DNA from: Aphanothece cf. minutissima CCALA 015
GTDB taxonomy: Bacteria > Cyanobacteriota > Cyanobacteriia > PCC-6307 > Cyanobiaceae
Length of the DNA: 64,000 bases
Assembly (NCBI GenBank): GCA_003003925.1
Contig: PVWP01000004.1
Span: 210,153-274,152 of the forward strand
Reading direction: 5' to 3'
Of this stretch, positions 8,192-16,975 are shown piece after piece. Position 1 is the first letter of the stretch. Each line of letters begins with the position of its first letter. A program made the position numbers and the translations under genes. Under the pieces are notes generated by a model, which saw nothing but the letters and a program-made list of their open reading frames with translations, was not told where the DNA came from and made no database searches.

Positions 8192-9153
8192 GGCACCAGC
8201 GGCAGCACGGGAAAGGGTTCGGGGGATCCCCCCAGGAGCCTGTGGGCCGGCGTGAAGCCGGCCAGGTCGGCGCCCATCCGCAGCACCGCCTCGAAGCGCT
8301 TCGGGGAGAGCAGCAGCAGCGGCGAGGCCAGGGCCAGGAACAGGCGCGGCGGCAGGGCCAGCAGGCGGCAGTGGCGGGCCCGATCCCCCGGTGCGGTCGC
8401 CTCCTGCAGGCGCCGCAGCATGGCCGCGTAGGTCAGGGTGTCGTCGCCGCCGAGGGGGAGGTGCACCGGCTGGGACGGGTCGAAGCCGTCCTCGGCCAGA
8501 CGGTCGGCCAGGTGCAGGGCCACGGCGGCCAGCTGGCGGCAGTGGATGGGCTGCCGCAGTCCTCCTTCGCCGGGCAGGGGCAGCAGGGGCAGGCGGCGCA
8601 GCAGCTGGCGCAGCCGGCTGAGGTTGCGATCGCCCAGGGGGCCGGCCTGGCCGTAGATGAGGGTGGGGGCCAGGATCCGCAGGGGACGGGTGTGGGCGGC
8701 ACACGTCTGGGCCAGGGACGCCTCCGCCTGCCGCAGCCGCTGCACCAGATCCCGGTCGAAGCGGTTGGCGGCGAAGCGCTTGGTGATCACCGAGGAGGAG
8801 GAGCAGGCGACCACCCCCTGCAGCCGCCCGAAGCCGGCCGGGTCACGGCGGGCCCAGCGGTCCAGCCAGGGGGCGAACGACCAGATCGGGGCGAAGCTGA
8901 CCAGCAGCCCCGCCGGCAGCTCGGCCCCGGCGCCGGTGTCCTCCAGGTCGCAGCGCAGGAACGGCGGCGCTTCGCCGCCGCCGGCCGGGGGCAACGGTTC
9001 CCGTCGGCCCGCCACCACCAGCTCCCGCCCCGCCGCTCGAGCGATCAGGGCCTGACCGCTCGGGCTGGTGGCCCCGAAGAGCGTGATCGGCGCAGGTATG
9101 GGGGGGGCCAAGGGGATCAGACGCAGTCGTTGCCGTCGAGGCGCCCGTCCCAT
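8188..9153 (-). CDS. NAD-dependent epimerase/reductase-like protein (WbpV/WbpK-like)
   Basis: Extended SDR-type protein. The nucleotide-binding loop is modified (ITLFGATSPSGQ) and the usual YxxxK is replaced by a SSSSVITK segment, as in the group of reductases that work with WbpL/WecA-type transferases; I infer reduction of a UDP-4-keto sugar. The drawn start is the only ATG (9153), giving 321 residues and a 37-base overlap with the upstream gene. The first eleven residues are Arg-rich and look unlike a protein N-terminus; a CTG at 9120 would form a CTGA overlap and begin just before the Rossmann strand (310 residues). Its stop overlaps the WecA-like gene by ATGA. Confidence 0.75.
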   Translation of the reverse strand: MGRAPRRQRLRLIPLAPPIPAPITLFGATSPSGQALIARAAGRELVVAGRREPLPPAGGGEAPPFLRCDLEDTGAGAELPAGLLVSFAPIWSFAPWLDRWARRDPAGFGRLQGVVACSSSSVITKRFAANRFDRDLVQRLRQAEASLAQTCAAHTRPLRILAPTLIYGQAGPLGDRNLSRLRQLLRRLPLLPLPGEGGLRQPIHCRQLAAVALHLADRLAEDGFDPSQPVHLPLGGDDTLTYAAMLRRLQEATAPGDRARHCRLLALPPRLFLALASPLLLLSPKRFEAVLRMGADLAGFTPAHRLLGGSPEPFPVLPLVP

Positions 9154-9851
9154 CCGGTCAGGCGCCAGAGGGAGGCCCGCAGCTGGTCGCGCCAGAGGCG
9201 CAGCTGGGATTCGGGCCGCAGATCACCGGTTTCAGCTTCGGAGCCGACCACCCGCCAACCGGTGCCGGCGTAGACGATCCGGGCGATCGCCATGGTGCGA
9301 TCCATGTGGGTCGGGGCGGTCACGATCGTGACCTGGCCGGGTTTCGGCCACGTCTCCAGCAGCTTGGCCAGATGGGTGACCAGGCCCACCGTGTCGCAGG
9401 CCGGCAGCAGCCGCACGATCCTGGAGGTGTCCCGGGGCCAGAGCTGGCGGTTCCTGAGGTGGTTGGTGGTGATGGCCTGGTACTCGGCATTGCCCTGGAG
9501 CACCAGATAGGACCCCGGCCGATCGCGCCAGAGGAGCATGGCGGACTGGCTGCGCCAGGGATCCTCGATGAAGGCGGAGATGACGTCCGGGCCCGAGGTG
9601 GCGCCCTTCGGGACGTTGGTGACGGCCTGGCGCGAGGGCCGGGGGGCGGTGCCCCGCGTCCCCTGCCAGGCGGGCGCGAAGAACCAGGCAAGGCCGGCGG
9701 CCACGCCCAGGGCCAGGATCCCCAGCCGGGTCTTGCGATTCCACCAGAGCCGTTGCAGCAGCGAGCCCTCCCTCTGCCGCGGCTTCTTCTTGCGGACCCG
9801 TTTCCGCCGCGGTTCCGGGTCGGCCCCTGGTGGCCTCTCCTCCTCGGGCAA
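9117..9851 (-). CDS. YdcF/ElyC/SanA-family (DUF218) membrane protein
   Basis: 244 residues: a basic, Arg/Lys-rich cytoplasmic N-terminus, one membrane anchor (about 42-60) and a DUF218-like domain. The C-terminal part contains the sequence TAPTHMDRTMAIARIVY, matching the conserved His/Arg region of the family. In other bacteria such proteins affect envelope permeability and lipid-carrier or glycan metabolism, but the biochemical activity is not known. It sits between a GT2 (28-base gap upstream) and the reductase (overlapping start) in a glycan run, so a role in envelope glycan assembly is a reasonable inference only. Confidence 0.65.
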   Translation of the reverse strand: MPEEERPPGADPEPRRKRVRKKKPRQREGSLLQRLWWNRKTRLGILALGVAAGLAWFFAPAWQGTRGTAPRPSRQAVTNVPKGATSGPDVISAFIEDPWRSQSAMLLWRDRPGSYLVLQGNAEYQAITTNHLRNRQLWPRDTSRIVRLLPACDTVGLVTHLAKLLETWPKPGQVTIVTAPTHMDRTMAIARIVYAGTGWRVVGSEAETGDLRPESQLRLWRDQLRASLWRLTGWDGRLDGNDCV

Positions 9852-9879
9852 GGGAATCGCTGCGCAGGCCTGGCCAAGC

Positions 9880-10746
9880 TTATCGGTCCCGTCCGGGGGG
9901 CTTCCGCCGCCGCCCCGCCCCGGGCCGGCGGCTCCAGAGTCGGCGGACGTAGCGAAGGCCGAAGGGGAGCCACCAGAGCCAGCCGAAGGCCCGGCGGTAG
10001 GCCAGGGCGACCTCCTGCAGCCGCCGGCCGGTCTGCTGGCCGCTGGCCCCCGCTTCCCCCATGTGGACCAGTTCCAGATCCAGGCCCTTGGCGGTCAGGT
10101 CGCGGCTGGTGCTGAGGCGCAGGAAGTAGTCGAGGTCGGCGGAGAGCCGGAAGGGTTCGGCGTAGTGATCGAGCCGCCGGCGGGCCCCGGGGCCGATCAG
10201 GGTGGCCTGGTGGGGGGGGGTGGAGCCCAGGAACAGGCTGAGGCGGAAGGCCCGGCAGCTGGAGAAGGCGGTGCGCCGCCCCAGGCGCGTGGCCCCGTCC
10301 GGCCCCTTGCCCGCATAGCGGCCGCAGCAGACCACCAGATCCGGTGGCTGGCCGCCGCGGGGCCCCCGCTGGGTCGCCTCCATGGCCTCCTCGAGCACGG
10401 TGCGGGAGGGCGCCCAGTCGTCACTGCCCCAGAACAGCAGCCAGTGCTCCGCCGGCGCGGCCCGGAAGCCCTGGTTCATGGCGCCGAAGATGCCGGGGAG
10501 GGCCGGATCCTGGGGCTGCCAGCTGAAGCGGTGGTCCCGGTGGCAGAGGGCCTCCAGCCAGGCCCGGTGCTCCGGTCCGCTGGGCCCGTCGATGAACAGC
10601 ACCCGCCAGTGGGGCCAGCTCTGGCGCTGCAGGGAGTTCACCAGCCGCGGCAGCAGGTGGTGGGAATCGAGGGTCGGAACGATCAGGCTGAGCCCGGTGT
10701 CGGCGCCTGAGGGTGTGGCGGGGCCCGGTGGCGGCGTGGCGTTCAC
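9880..10746 (-). CDS. Glycosyltransferase family 2
   Basis: GT-A fold transferase of 288 residues. It has the GT2 opening SLIVPTLDSHHLL, an FIDGPSG strand in place of the more common VDxGSTD, and a FWGSDDW segment as DxD-type metal site; this pattern is close to colanic-acid WcaA/WcaE-like transferases. The basic C-terminus is probably membrane-associated. The start is GTG at 10746 inside a GTGA overlap with the carbamoyltransferase stop; the longer upstream frame is a shadow. Donor and acceptor cannot be read from the sequence. Confidence 0.8.
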   Translation of the reverse strand: MNATPPPGPATPSGADTGLSLIVPTLDSHHLLPRLVNSLQRQSWPHWRVLFIDGPSGPEHRAWLEALCHRDHRFSWQPQDPALPGIFGAMNQGFRAAPAEHWLLFWGSDDWAPSRTVLEEAMEATQRGPRGGQPPDLVVCCGRYAGKGPDGATRLGRRTAFSSCRAFRLSLFLGSTPPHQATLIGPGARRRLDHYAEPFRLSADLDYFLRLSTSRDLTAKGLDLELVHMGEAGASGQQTGRRLQEVALAYRRAFGWLWWLPFGLRYVRRLWSRRPGAGRRRKPPGRDR

Positions 10747-12494
10747 CCCTGCCGGCGGATCAGCACGTCGCCGAGCACGAGCAGGTCCATGCGGGTGCGC
10801 AGGAAGCAGTCGAGGGCCTGGGCGGGGGTGCAGACGATCGGTTCGTTCTCGTTGAACGAGGTGTTGAGCACCATCGGCACGCCGGTGAGGTCGGCGAAGG
10901 CGCGGATCAGGCGGTAGTAGCGGCCGTTGTCGGCGGCATTGACGGTCTGGAGCCGGCCGCTGCCGTCCACGTGGGTGACGGCCGGGATGCGGGCCCGCTG
11001 CTCCTCCCGGATCGGATACACCTGCATCATGAAGGGGACCTCCCCGTCGAGGCTGAACCACTCGCCCACCGCCTCGGCGAGCACCGAAGGGGCGAAGGGG
11101 CGGAACGACTCCCGACGCTTGATCTTGAGGTTGAGGATGTCCTTCATGTCGGCGCGCCGGGGGTCGCCGAGGATCGAGCGGTGGCCCAGGGCCCTGGGTC
11201 CCCATTCCATCCGGCCGTCGAACCAGCCGATCACCAGACCTTCGGCGATCGCCGCGGCCACCTGCTCGCACAGGACCCCCTCCTCCGGCCGCCGCAGGCT
11301 GCAACCGGCCTGCTCCAGGGCCGTGCGGGTGTCCGCTCTGGCCAGCAGCTCCTCCACTTCACCGGCGGCCGGCTGGCTGCCCAGGTAGGCATGGCGCATC
11401 GGCGTGGAACGGGGTCCACCCAGGCCGTGCCAGACCTCGAGGGCGGCGCCGAGGGCACCCCCCGCATCGCCGGCGGCGGCCTGGACGTAGACGCGCCGGA
11501 AGGGGGTGGCCAGGGTCACCTTGCCGTTGGCTACCGAGTTGGCGCCGCAGCCCCCGGCGATGCAGAGTTGGTCGCTGGGGTGGCTGCGGTGCAGGGCCCG
11601 CAGCAGGTGGAAGAAGGCCTCCTCGTACATCGCCTGGGCCGAGCGGGCGATGTCCATGTGGTGCTGCTCCAGCGGCTGATCCGCGCGGCGGGCGGGGCCG
11701 AGCAGGGCTTCCAGCTCCGGGCTCCAGTGGCTGCCCACCACAGGGGCGCCGTTGCTCCACTGGTGGGGCAGCTTCTGGGTGGCGTGCAGGAAGTAGCGCA
11801 GATCCAGGCGGTAGGTGCCGTCGTCCTGCAGCCGCACGATGCGGCGCATCGCCTCCATCCGGGTGGGCTGGCCGTAGGGCGCCAGCCCCATCACCTTGTA
11901 TTCGTCGCCGTAGTTGGGGAAGCCCAGGTACTGGGTGATCGCCGTGTAGAAGGCGCCGAGGGAATGGGGGAACCAGATCTGGCCATCGAGGCTGAGCTGG
12001 TTGCCCCGGCCATACCCCCAGGCACCGCTGGCGAAGTCACCGAAGCCGTCCACCGAGATCACCGCCGCCTCCTCGAAGGGGGAGGCGAAGAAGGCCGAGG
12101 CCAGGTGGGCCCGGTGGTGCTCGACGAAGTGCAGCTGCGCACGGATCGCCGTCCCGGGGAAGGCCTGGGCCAGCTGCTGGCCCAGATCGGCCCGTTCCCG
12201 CTTGTTGCGCCAGCGGGCGACCAGGAAGCGGGGATCGGGACGGTGGCCCAGGGTGTAGGCCACCTTGCGCCAGCGGTGGGCCCCCGGCTGGGAATTGATG
12301 GCGACGTGGTCGAGGTCGGCCGGCTCGACGCCGGCATCGGCGAGGCACCAGGCGATGGCCTCCGATGGGAAGCCGGCCCAGTGCTTGATGCGGCGGAAGC
12401 GCTCCTCCTCGGCGGCGGCGACGATCACCCCGTCCCGCACCAGGGCGGCGGCCGCATCGGCGTGGAAGGCATTGATGCCCAGGATGAGCGTCAT
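10743..12494 (-). CDS. Carbamoyltransferase (NodU/TobZ family)
   Basis: O-carbamoyltransferase of 583 residues that would use carbamoyl phosphate and ATP to carbamoylate a sugar or other hydroxyl. It has the N-terminal ASKHA-like nucleotide domain (ILGINAFHADAAAALV), the central HHRAHLASAFF motif, and the C-terminal YrdC-like part with GRMEWGPRALGHRSIL followed by SFRPFAPSVL, hallmarks of NodU. It is the first gene of the run ending at the WecA-like gene, overlapping the GT2 by four bases. A 277-base gap (12495-12771) separates it from asnB; a TAGAAT -10-like element lies at 12711-12716 on this strand. Probable role: carbamoyl decoration of the glycan. Confidence 0.9.
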   Translation of the reverse strand: MTLILGINAFHADAAAALVRDGVIVAAAEEERFRRIKHWAGFPSEAIAWCLADAGVEPADLDHVAINSQPGAHRWRKVAYTLGHRPDPRFLVARWRNKRERADLGQQLAQAFPGTAIRAQLHFVEHHRAHLASAFFASPFEEAAVISVDGFGDFASGAWGYGRGNQLSLDGQIWFPHSLGAFYTAITQYLGFPNYGDEYKVMGLAPYGQPTRMEAMRRIVRLQDDGTYRLDLRYFLHATQKLPHQWSNGAPVVGSHWSPELEALLGPARRADQPLEQHHMDIARSAQAMYEEAFFHLLRALHRSHPSDQLCIAGGCGANSVANGKVTLATPFRRVYVQAAAGDAGGALGAALEVWHGLGGPRSTPMRHAYLGSQPAAGEVEELLARADTRTALEQAGCSLRRPEEGVLCEQVAAAIAEGLVIGWFDGRMEWGPRALGHRSILGDPRRADMKDILNLKIKRRESFRPFAPSVLAEAVGEWFSLDGEVPFMMQVYPIREEQRARIPAVTHVDGSGRLQTVNAADNGRYYRLIRAFADLTGVPMVLNTSFNENEPIVCTPAQALDCFLRTRMDLLVLGDVLIRRQG

Positions 12495-12771
12495 GGAGCT
12501 GGGGAACCGGACGGCGGGTGGTGGACGGGCTGGGCGGATGGGGCCCCGCGAAGGGAGATCGGCGGAACCCTGCTCCGGTCCCGGGCACTGGAGCCGTCCC
12601 GATGGTTCACACCACCCGGTCGGCCTCGGCTTCCACGGACGGCTGGCCGGATCAAGAGAGGAAAATGTTCAGCGGATGACACGGCGGAGGCGGCGTTCGC
12701 CCGCGGAATGATTCTAGGCGACCTTTCCGGAGCCATCCCCGCCATCGCGGGCGGCCACGCCGGGAACCGGC

Positions 12772-14616
12772 TCATGGGCGGGGCGCCGGCGAAAGGCTGA
12801 GGCCGAGGTGCACCTCCAGCCAGTGCTGCAGCACCATCAGGCTCCAGCGCCGGTACCAGGGCGCCAGATCGATCCCCCGGGGGGTGGAGGGCAGCCGCAG
12901 GGCCAGGGGCGAGGCCGGGTCGTCCAGCCACAGCTGGAACGGAAAGCGGAACCCCTGCTTGGGGCGGTTCAGGAACCAGTCGGGCAGCTCCGGCACGCTG
13001 CGGGCCAGCAGCTGCTTGCCCTCCGCCAGGCGCAGGGCGGTGGGAATCGGGGCCAGCCGGCGCTGCAGCCGGGCATCCACCAGGGGCAGGCGCAGCTCCA
13101 GCCCGGCGGCCATCGCCATCACGTCGCTGTCCGGCAGCAGCTGGTTGCGCAGGTAGCGGCTGCCCTCCAGCCAGGCCACCCCTTCGCGGCCCCCCGGCGC
13201 TGCACCGCCGCCCGTGCCGCCCCCGACCCCGCCGCCATCGGCGGCCGACGGCACGCCCCCGGGCTCGGGAGGGAGCCCCCAGTGCGCCAGCAGACGATCG
13301 CTCTCGGAGCGGGAGAACAGGCCTCGGAAGCAGCCGTAGGCCTCCGCCAGGGAGGCGGGTGCCTCCAGGAGTCCGGTGATCCGCTGCAGCCGGGCGCGGC
13401 GCCCCTGGGGCAGCCGCTGCAGCAGCCACGCCGCCGCCGGACCGGCGGGACCGATCAGGCGCCGCCAGCGCCGCAGCTTCGGCACCATCCGGAAGCTGGG
13501 GTAGCCGCCGAACAGCTCATCCCCGCCCAGACCGGAGAGGGCCACCTTCAGCCCGTGCTCCGTGGCCAGCCGGGAGACACACCAGGTGTTGTAGCCATCG
13601 ATGGAGGGCTGGTCCTGGCTGGCCAGGAAGGCCGGCAGCCACTGGCGGGCCTGGTCGGCGCTGAGGTTCAGGGGGGTGTGATGGGCTCCGAAGTGGGCGG
13701 CGATGCGGGCCGCCGGCCCCGATTCATCGAACGTGCCGGCACCCGGCGTCTCGAAGCCGATCGTGAACGTATGCAGGCCCCGGGGGGCGAGCGCCAGCAG
13801 GGAGGCGGAATCGAGCCCGGCACTGAGGAACAGCCCCACCGGCACATCGCTGACCATGTGGGCCGCCACCGAATCCTCGAGGGCCGAGCGTGTGAGGGCC
13901 ACCGCCTCGGCGGTCCCCATGGCGGCGGTGCCGGTGGCGCCGACGAGGCTCTCCGGCAGGGCCCCCCAGGGCCGCAGCGTCAGCCGACCCTGGCGCCAGG
14001 TGGCGGCGTGGCCACAGGGGAGGCGCTCCACCCCTTCCACCAGGGTGTCGGGCTCGCTCACCGAGCCGGTGGCCAGGTAATGCCCCAGGGCCCGGCGGTT
14101 CAGGCACGGCGCCTCGCCGTCGGCGGCCAGTAGGGCCCGCAGCTCCGAGGCGAAGGCCAGGGACCCCCCGGGCCCGCGGCGCAGGTAGAGGGGCTTGATG
14201 CCGTGGGGATCGCGGGCGAGCAGAGCCCTGTGCTCCCGGGCGTCATAGAGGCAGAAGGCGAACATGCCCCGCAGCGCCTCCAGCCCGTCCAGGCCCCGGC
14301 TCACCAGCCAGGCCAGCAGCACCTCCGTGTCGCCGCTGCCCCGGAAGCGCTGCCCCTCCGCCTCGAGCCGGCGGCGCAGTTCGCCATGGTTGTAGATCTC
14401 GCCGTTGAACACCAGCTGCCAGCGGCCGCAGGCGGAGGCCATCGGCTGGTGGCCCAGGGGGGAGAGATCCAGGATCGCCAGCCGCCGGTGGACCAGGCAG
14501 GCGTTGGCGTCCTGCCAGACGCCGGCATCATCCGGCCCCCGGTGGGCGAGTCGCGGGCCGACCCTGGCGGCGAAGTCGCCCGGGTCCTTCCCCAGCTGGC
14601 CCGCGATGCCGCACAT
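12772..14616 (-). CDS. asnB: Asparagine synthase (glutamine-hydrolysing)-like
   Basis: 614-residue AsnB-type enzyme. The processed N-terminus MCGIAG supplies the class II glutaminase nucleophile (Cys2), with the glutamine site residues in RLAILDL and NGEIYNHGEL; the synthetase half has the PP-loop LSAGLDSAS and the SGLGGDELFGGY segment. A Gly/Ala-rich low-complexity insert (about residues 450-475) is unusual. In polysaccharide loci such enzymes often amidate uronic acids rather than make free asparagine. The start at 14616 leaves a 4-base gap to the upstream GT4. A longer upstream frame is a shadow. Confidence 0.9.
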   Translation of the reverse strand: MCGIAGQLGKDPGDFAARVGPRLAHRGPDDAGVWQDANACLVHRRLAILDLSPLGHQPMASACGRWQLVFNGEIYNHGELRRRLEAEGQRFRGSGDTEVLLAWLVSRGLDGLEALRGMFAFCLYDAREHRALLARDPHGIKPLYLRRGPGGSLAFASELRALLAADGEAPCLNRRALGHYLATGSVSEPDTLVEGVERLPCGHAATWRQGRLTLRPWGALPESLVGATGTAAMGTAEAVALTRSALEDSVAAHMVSDVPVGLFLSAGLDSASLLALAPRGLHTFTIGFETPGAGTFDESGPAARIAAHFGAHHTPLNLSADQARQWLPAFLASQDQPSIDGYNTWCVSRLATEHGLKVALSGLGGDELFGGYPSFRMVPKLRRWRRLIGPAGPAAAWLLQRLPQGRRARLQRITGLLEAPASLAEAYGCFRGLFSRSESDRLLAHWGLPPEPGGVPSAADGGGVGGGTGGGAAPGGREGVAWLEGSRYLRNQLLPDSDVMAMAAGLELRLPLVDARLQRRLAPIPTALRLAEGKQLLARSVPELPDWFLNRPKQGFRFPFQLWLDDPASPLALRLPSTPRGIDLAPWYRRWSLMVLQHWLEVHLGLSLSPAPRP

Positions 14617-14620
14617 GGCC

Positions 14621-15838
14621 CTAGGCCTCCCGCAGGGAGGGAATCCTCCCGGGGGCGACCGCCTCCAGGTGGGCCCGGAAGGTGCGCCGGGCCGCCTGGG
14701 GGCTCGCCTGCTCCCGCACCCAGGTGAGCGCGCCGGCGGAGAGGCGCCCGCGCCGGTCCCGATCGACGCTGATCGCCGCGATCGCCGCCGCCATGGCGGC
14801 GGGATCACGGGCCACCAGCTGGCCGGTGCGGTCGTCGATCACGTAGTCCTCCGGTCCGCCGCAGCGGGTGCTCACGACCGGGACGCCACAGGCCATGGCC
14901 TCGAGGGCGGCGATGCACAGCCCCTCCTGGTGGGACGGGATCACGAACACATCCAGCGTCTGCAGCACCTCCGCCAGGGCGGCGGGGGCCAGGCAGGGGA
15001 GGCAGCGCACCCGATCGGCCAGTCCCATCGCCACCAGGGGGCCGCGCAGGCGGTCGACGTCCTGCTCGCCCGCCAGCACGAGTTCGACGGGGTGGCCGGC
15101 GGCGACGAGGCGGGCCACGGCCTCCAGCAGCAGGGTGATGTGCTTGCGGGGGTCTCCGTAGCGCCCGGCGAAGCCGACGCGCCAGGGCACCAGCCGCTCC
15201 GGGGCGGGGAGGAAGACGGCGGGATTCACCGGCATCCGCATCACCCCGTCCATCGGCCGGTGGGCCAGCGCCTCGAGGGCCCGGGCCGTGTAGCCGCTCA
15301 ACGCCAGGATCCGGCCCCGGGGGGCCCGCAGCACCTGGCGCTCCAGCCGCTGCAGCACCGGTCCGTTGAGCATCCGGTCGAGCAGCCGCCGGGGCCGGGA
15401 GAAGCCCCGGACGCGATCGACCCGATCCTCCTTCCAGGGGGTGGCCACCCAGGCCAGGAACGGGATCCCCAGGCGGGCGAAGGGGACGGCGCAGAGGGGA
15501 TTGCCCGTCACCGAGAGGTGCAGGTCGCAGCCGGCCACCAGCTCCCTCCAGGCCCGCCGCGGCAGGTAGTGGGTGAACTCCAGCTCCGGCAGCCAGGCCC
15601 CCAGGCCATGGCCGTCATGATCGCCGTAGACGCACCGTTCCATCCGGCCGGGGCGCCGGCCGCTGGCGAGCGCGTGCAGCGGCACCGACAGACGGGGATG
15701 GGTGCTCCAGGGGGCGTACCAGGCGAACACGGGCTCGATGTCGAGCTCCTCGAGCATCCGGGTGACGGCGGTGGTCATGGCGGGCACGCCGCCGTCCACT
15801 GGTTCGATGGTGCTGACCAGGGCCCGGGGCCGCCTCAT
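14621..15838 (-). CDS. Glycosyltransferase family 4
   Basis: GT-B retaining transferase of 405 residues. The C-terminal donor domain has VGFAGRYGDPRKH, ELVLAGEQD, and the EX7E motif in SHQEGLCIAALEAMACGVPVV. The N-terminal acceptor domain is more divergent and contains VSTIEPVDGGVP. Coupled by an ATGA overlap to the epimerase upstream. A GxxDY-type ending (GGPEDYVIDDRTGQLV) is typical of GT4. Donor unknown. Confidence 0.87.
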   Translation of the reverse strand: MRRPRALVSTIEPVDGGVPAMTTAVTRMLEELDIEPVFAWYAPWSTHPRLSVPLHALASGRRPGRMERCVYGDHDGHGLGAWLPELEFTHYLPRRAWRELVAGCDLHLSVTGNPLCAVPFARLGIPFLAWVATPWKEDRVDRVRGFSRPRRLLDRMLNGPVLQRLERQVLRAPRGRILALSGYTARALEALAHRPMDGVMRMPVNPAVFLPAPERLVPWRVGFAGRYGDPRKHITLLLEAVARLVAAGHPVELVLAGEQDVDRLRGPLVAMGLADRVRCLPCLAPAALAEVLQTLDVFVIPSHQEGLCIAALEAMACGVPVVSTRCGGPEDYVIDDRTGQLVARDPAAMAAAIAAISVDRDRRGRLSAGALTWVREQASPQAARRTFRAHLEAVAPGRIPSLREA

Positions 15839-16869
15839 TGCCTGAGCCAGCCGAACAGATCGCGGTTGTCGCGGACCCAGCGGATCAGGTGGCGCACGCC
15901 GGCATCAACGCTGATCTCCGGCGTCCAGCCCAGCTGCTCGGCGGCCTTGCTGACATCGCAGATGAACACGGGCTGGTCGCCCGGGCGGGACTGGCCGCTG
16001 AGGGGCGTGAGCGTGATCGCCAGCTCCTCCTCCAGAAAGCGCAGCAGATCCCGCAGGCAGAGGGTGTTGACCGGCCCGCCGCCGATGTTGAAGGCCTGGC
16101 CGCTGATGCGGTCGCGGCTGTGCCAGGCGGCCTCGTAGGCCCGGGCCAGGTCGCGCACGTCGAGCACGTCGCGGGTCTGCCAGCCGTCGCCGTAGAGGGT
16201 GATCGGCCGCTCCAGCAGGGCGGCGATGCTGAACCAGGCCACCCAGCCCTGGTCCTCGATGCCGAACTGGCGGGTGCCGTAGATGCACGACTGGCGGAAG
16301 GCGCAGGTGTGCAGGTCGTAGATGCGGGCGTAGTCGATCGTGTACTGGTCGGCCACCCCCTTGGAGCAGCCGTAGGGGGAGTGGAAATCGAGGGGCTGGC
16401 TTTCCGGCACCCCGGACGGCAGGTCGCGGAAGCGATAGCCGTGGGGGGTCATCTCCACCGGGACCGTTTCCATGCCGCCGTAGACCTTGTTGGTGGAGGC
16501 GTAGAGCACGAAGCTCTCGGGGGAATGGAGCCGTACGGCCTCCATCACGTTGAACGTGCCCAGGGCGTTGATCTCGAAATCCTCCCGGGGGTTGGTGTAG
16601 GAGGTGGTCACCGCCACCTGGGCGGCCAGATGCAGCAGCATCGAGGGGCGCACGGCGGCCACCACCTCCGCGAGGGCGTCGGCCTGGCGGATGTCGATCC
16701 GGTGGAAGGCGATGGCGGGATGCTGGTCGAGGAGCCAGCGGAGGTTGTCCTCGGTGCCCCGGCGGGAGAGGTTGTCGAGGATCGCCACCTCCCACCCCAG
16801 GGAGGCGAAATGCTGGGCGGCGTTGACGCCGATGAATCCGGCGCCGCCGGTGATCAGGATCGAAGGCAT
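15835..16869 (-). CDS. CDP-paratose 2-epimerase-like NAD-dependent epimerase
   Basis: Extended SDR of 344 residues with GGAGFIG at residues 8-14, the early DNLSRRGTEDNLRWL segment and AAQVAVTTSY, which mark the CDP-paratose (CDP-tyvelose) 2-epimerase branch, and a catalytic SPYGCSK (Tyr, Lys). In known pathways it interconverts CDP-paratose and CDP-tyvelose; broader C2 epimerases of this type also exist. None of the earlier enzymes (CDP-glucose synthesis, 4,6-dehydration, 3-deoxygenation) is in the window, so the substrate is uncertain. It overlaps the GT4 gene by ATGA; upstream is a 106-base gap. Confidence 0.82.
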   Translation of the reverse strand: MPSILITGGAGFIGVNAAQHFASLGWEVAILDNLSRRGTEDNLRWLLDQHPAIAFHRIDIRQADALAEVVAAVRPSMLLHLAAQVAVTTSYTNPREDFEINALGTFNVMEAVRLHSPESFVLYASTNKVYGGMETVPVEMTPHGYRFRDLPSGVPESQPLDFHSPYGCSKGVADQYTIDYARIYDLHTCAFRQSCIYGTRQFGIEDQGWVAWFSIAALLERPITLYGDGWQTRDVLDVRDLARAYEAAWHSRDRISGQAFNIGGGPVNTLCLRDLLRFLEEELAITLTPLSGQSRPGDQPVFICDVSKAAEQLGWTPEISVDAGVRHLIRWVRDNRDLFGWLRQ

Positions 16870-16975
16870 CGAGAAGAGCGGGGCGGGGGAATCAACGAAG
16901 GACTCGAAGGGGGCAGTCCGGCGGTCCGGCCGGACCTTAATCCAACTGCCAGATCCTGCAGGGCCCTGTGGGCAT

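Noticed and set aside
10713-12800. 695-codon plus-strand open frame over the carbamoyltransferase
   Set aside because: Antisense shadow of a strongly conserved gene, His/Gly/Val-rich with no recognisable fold.
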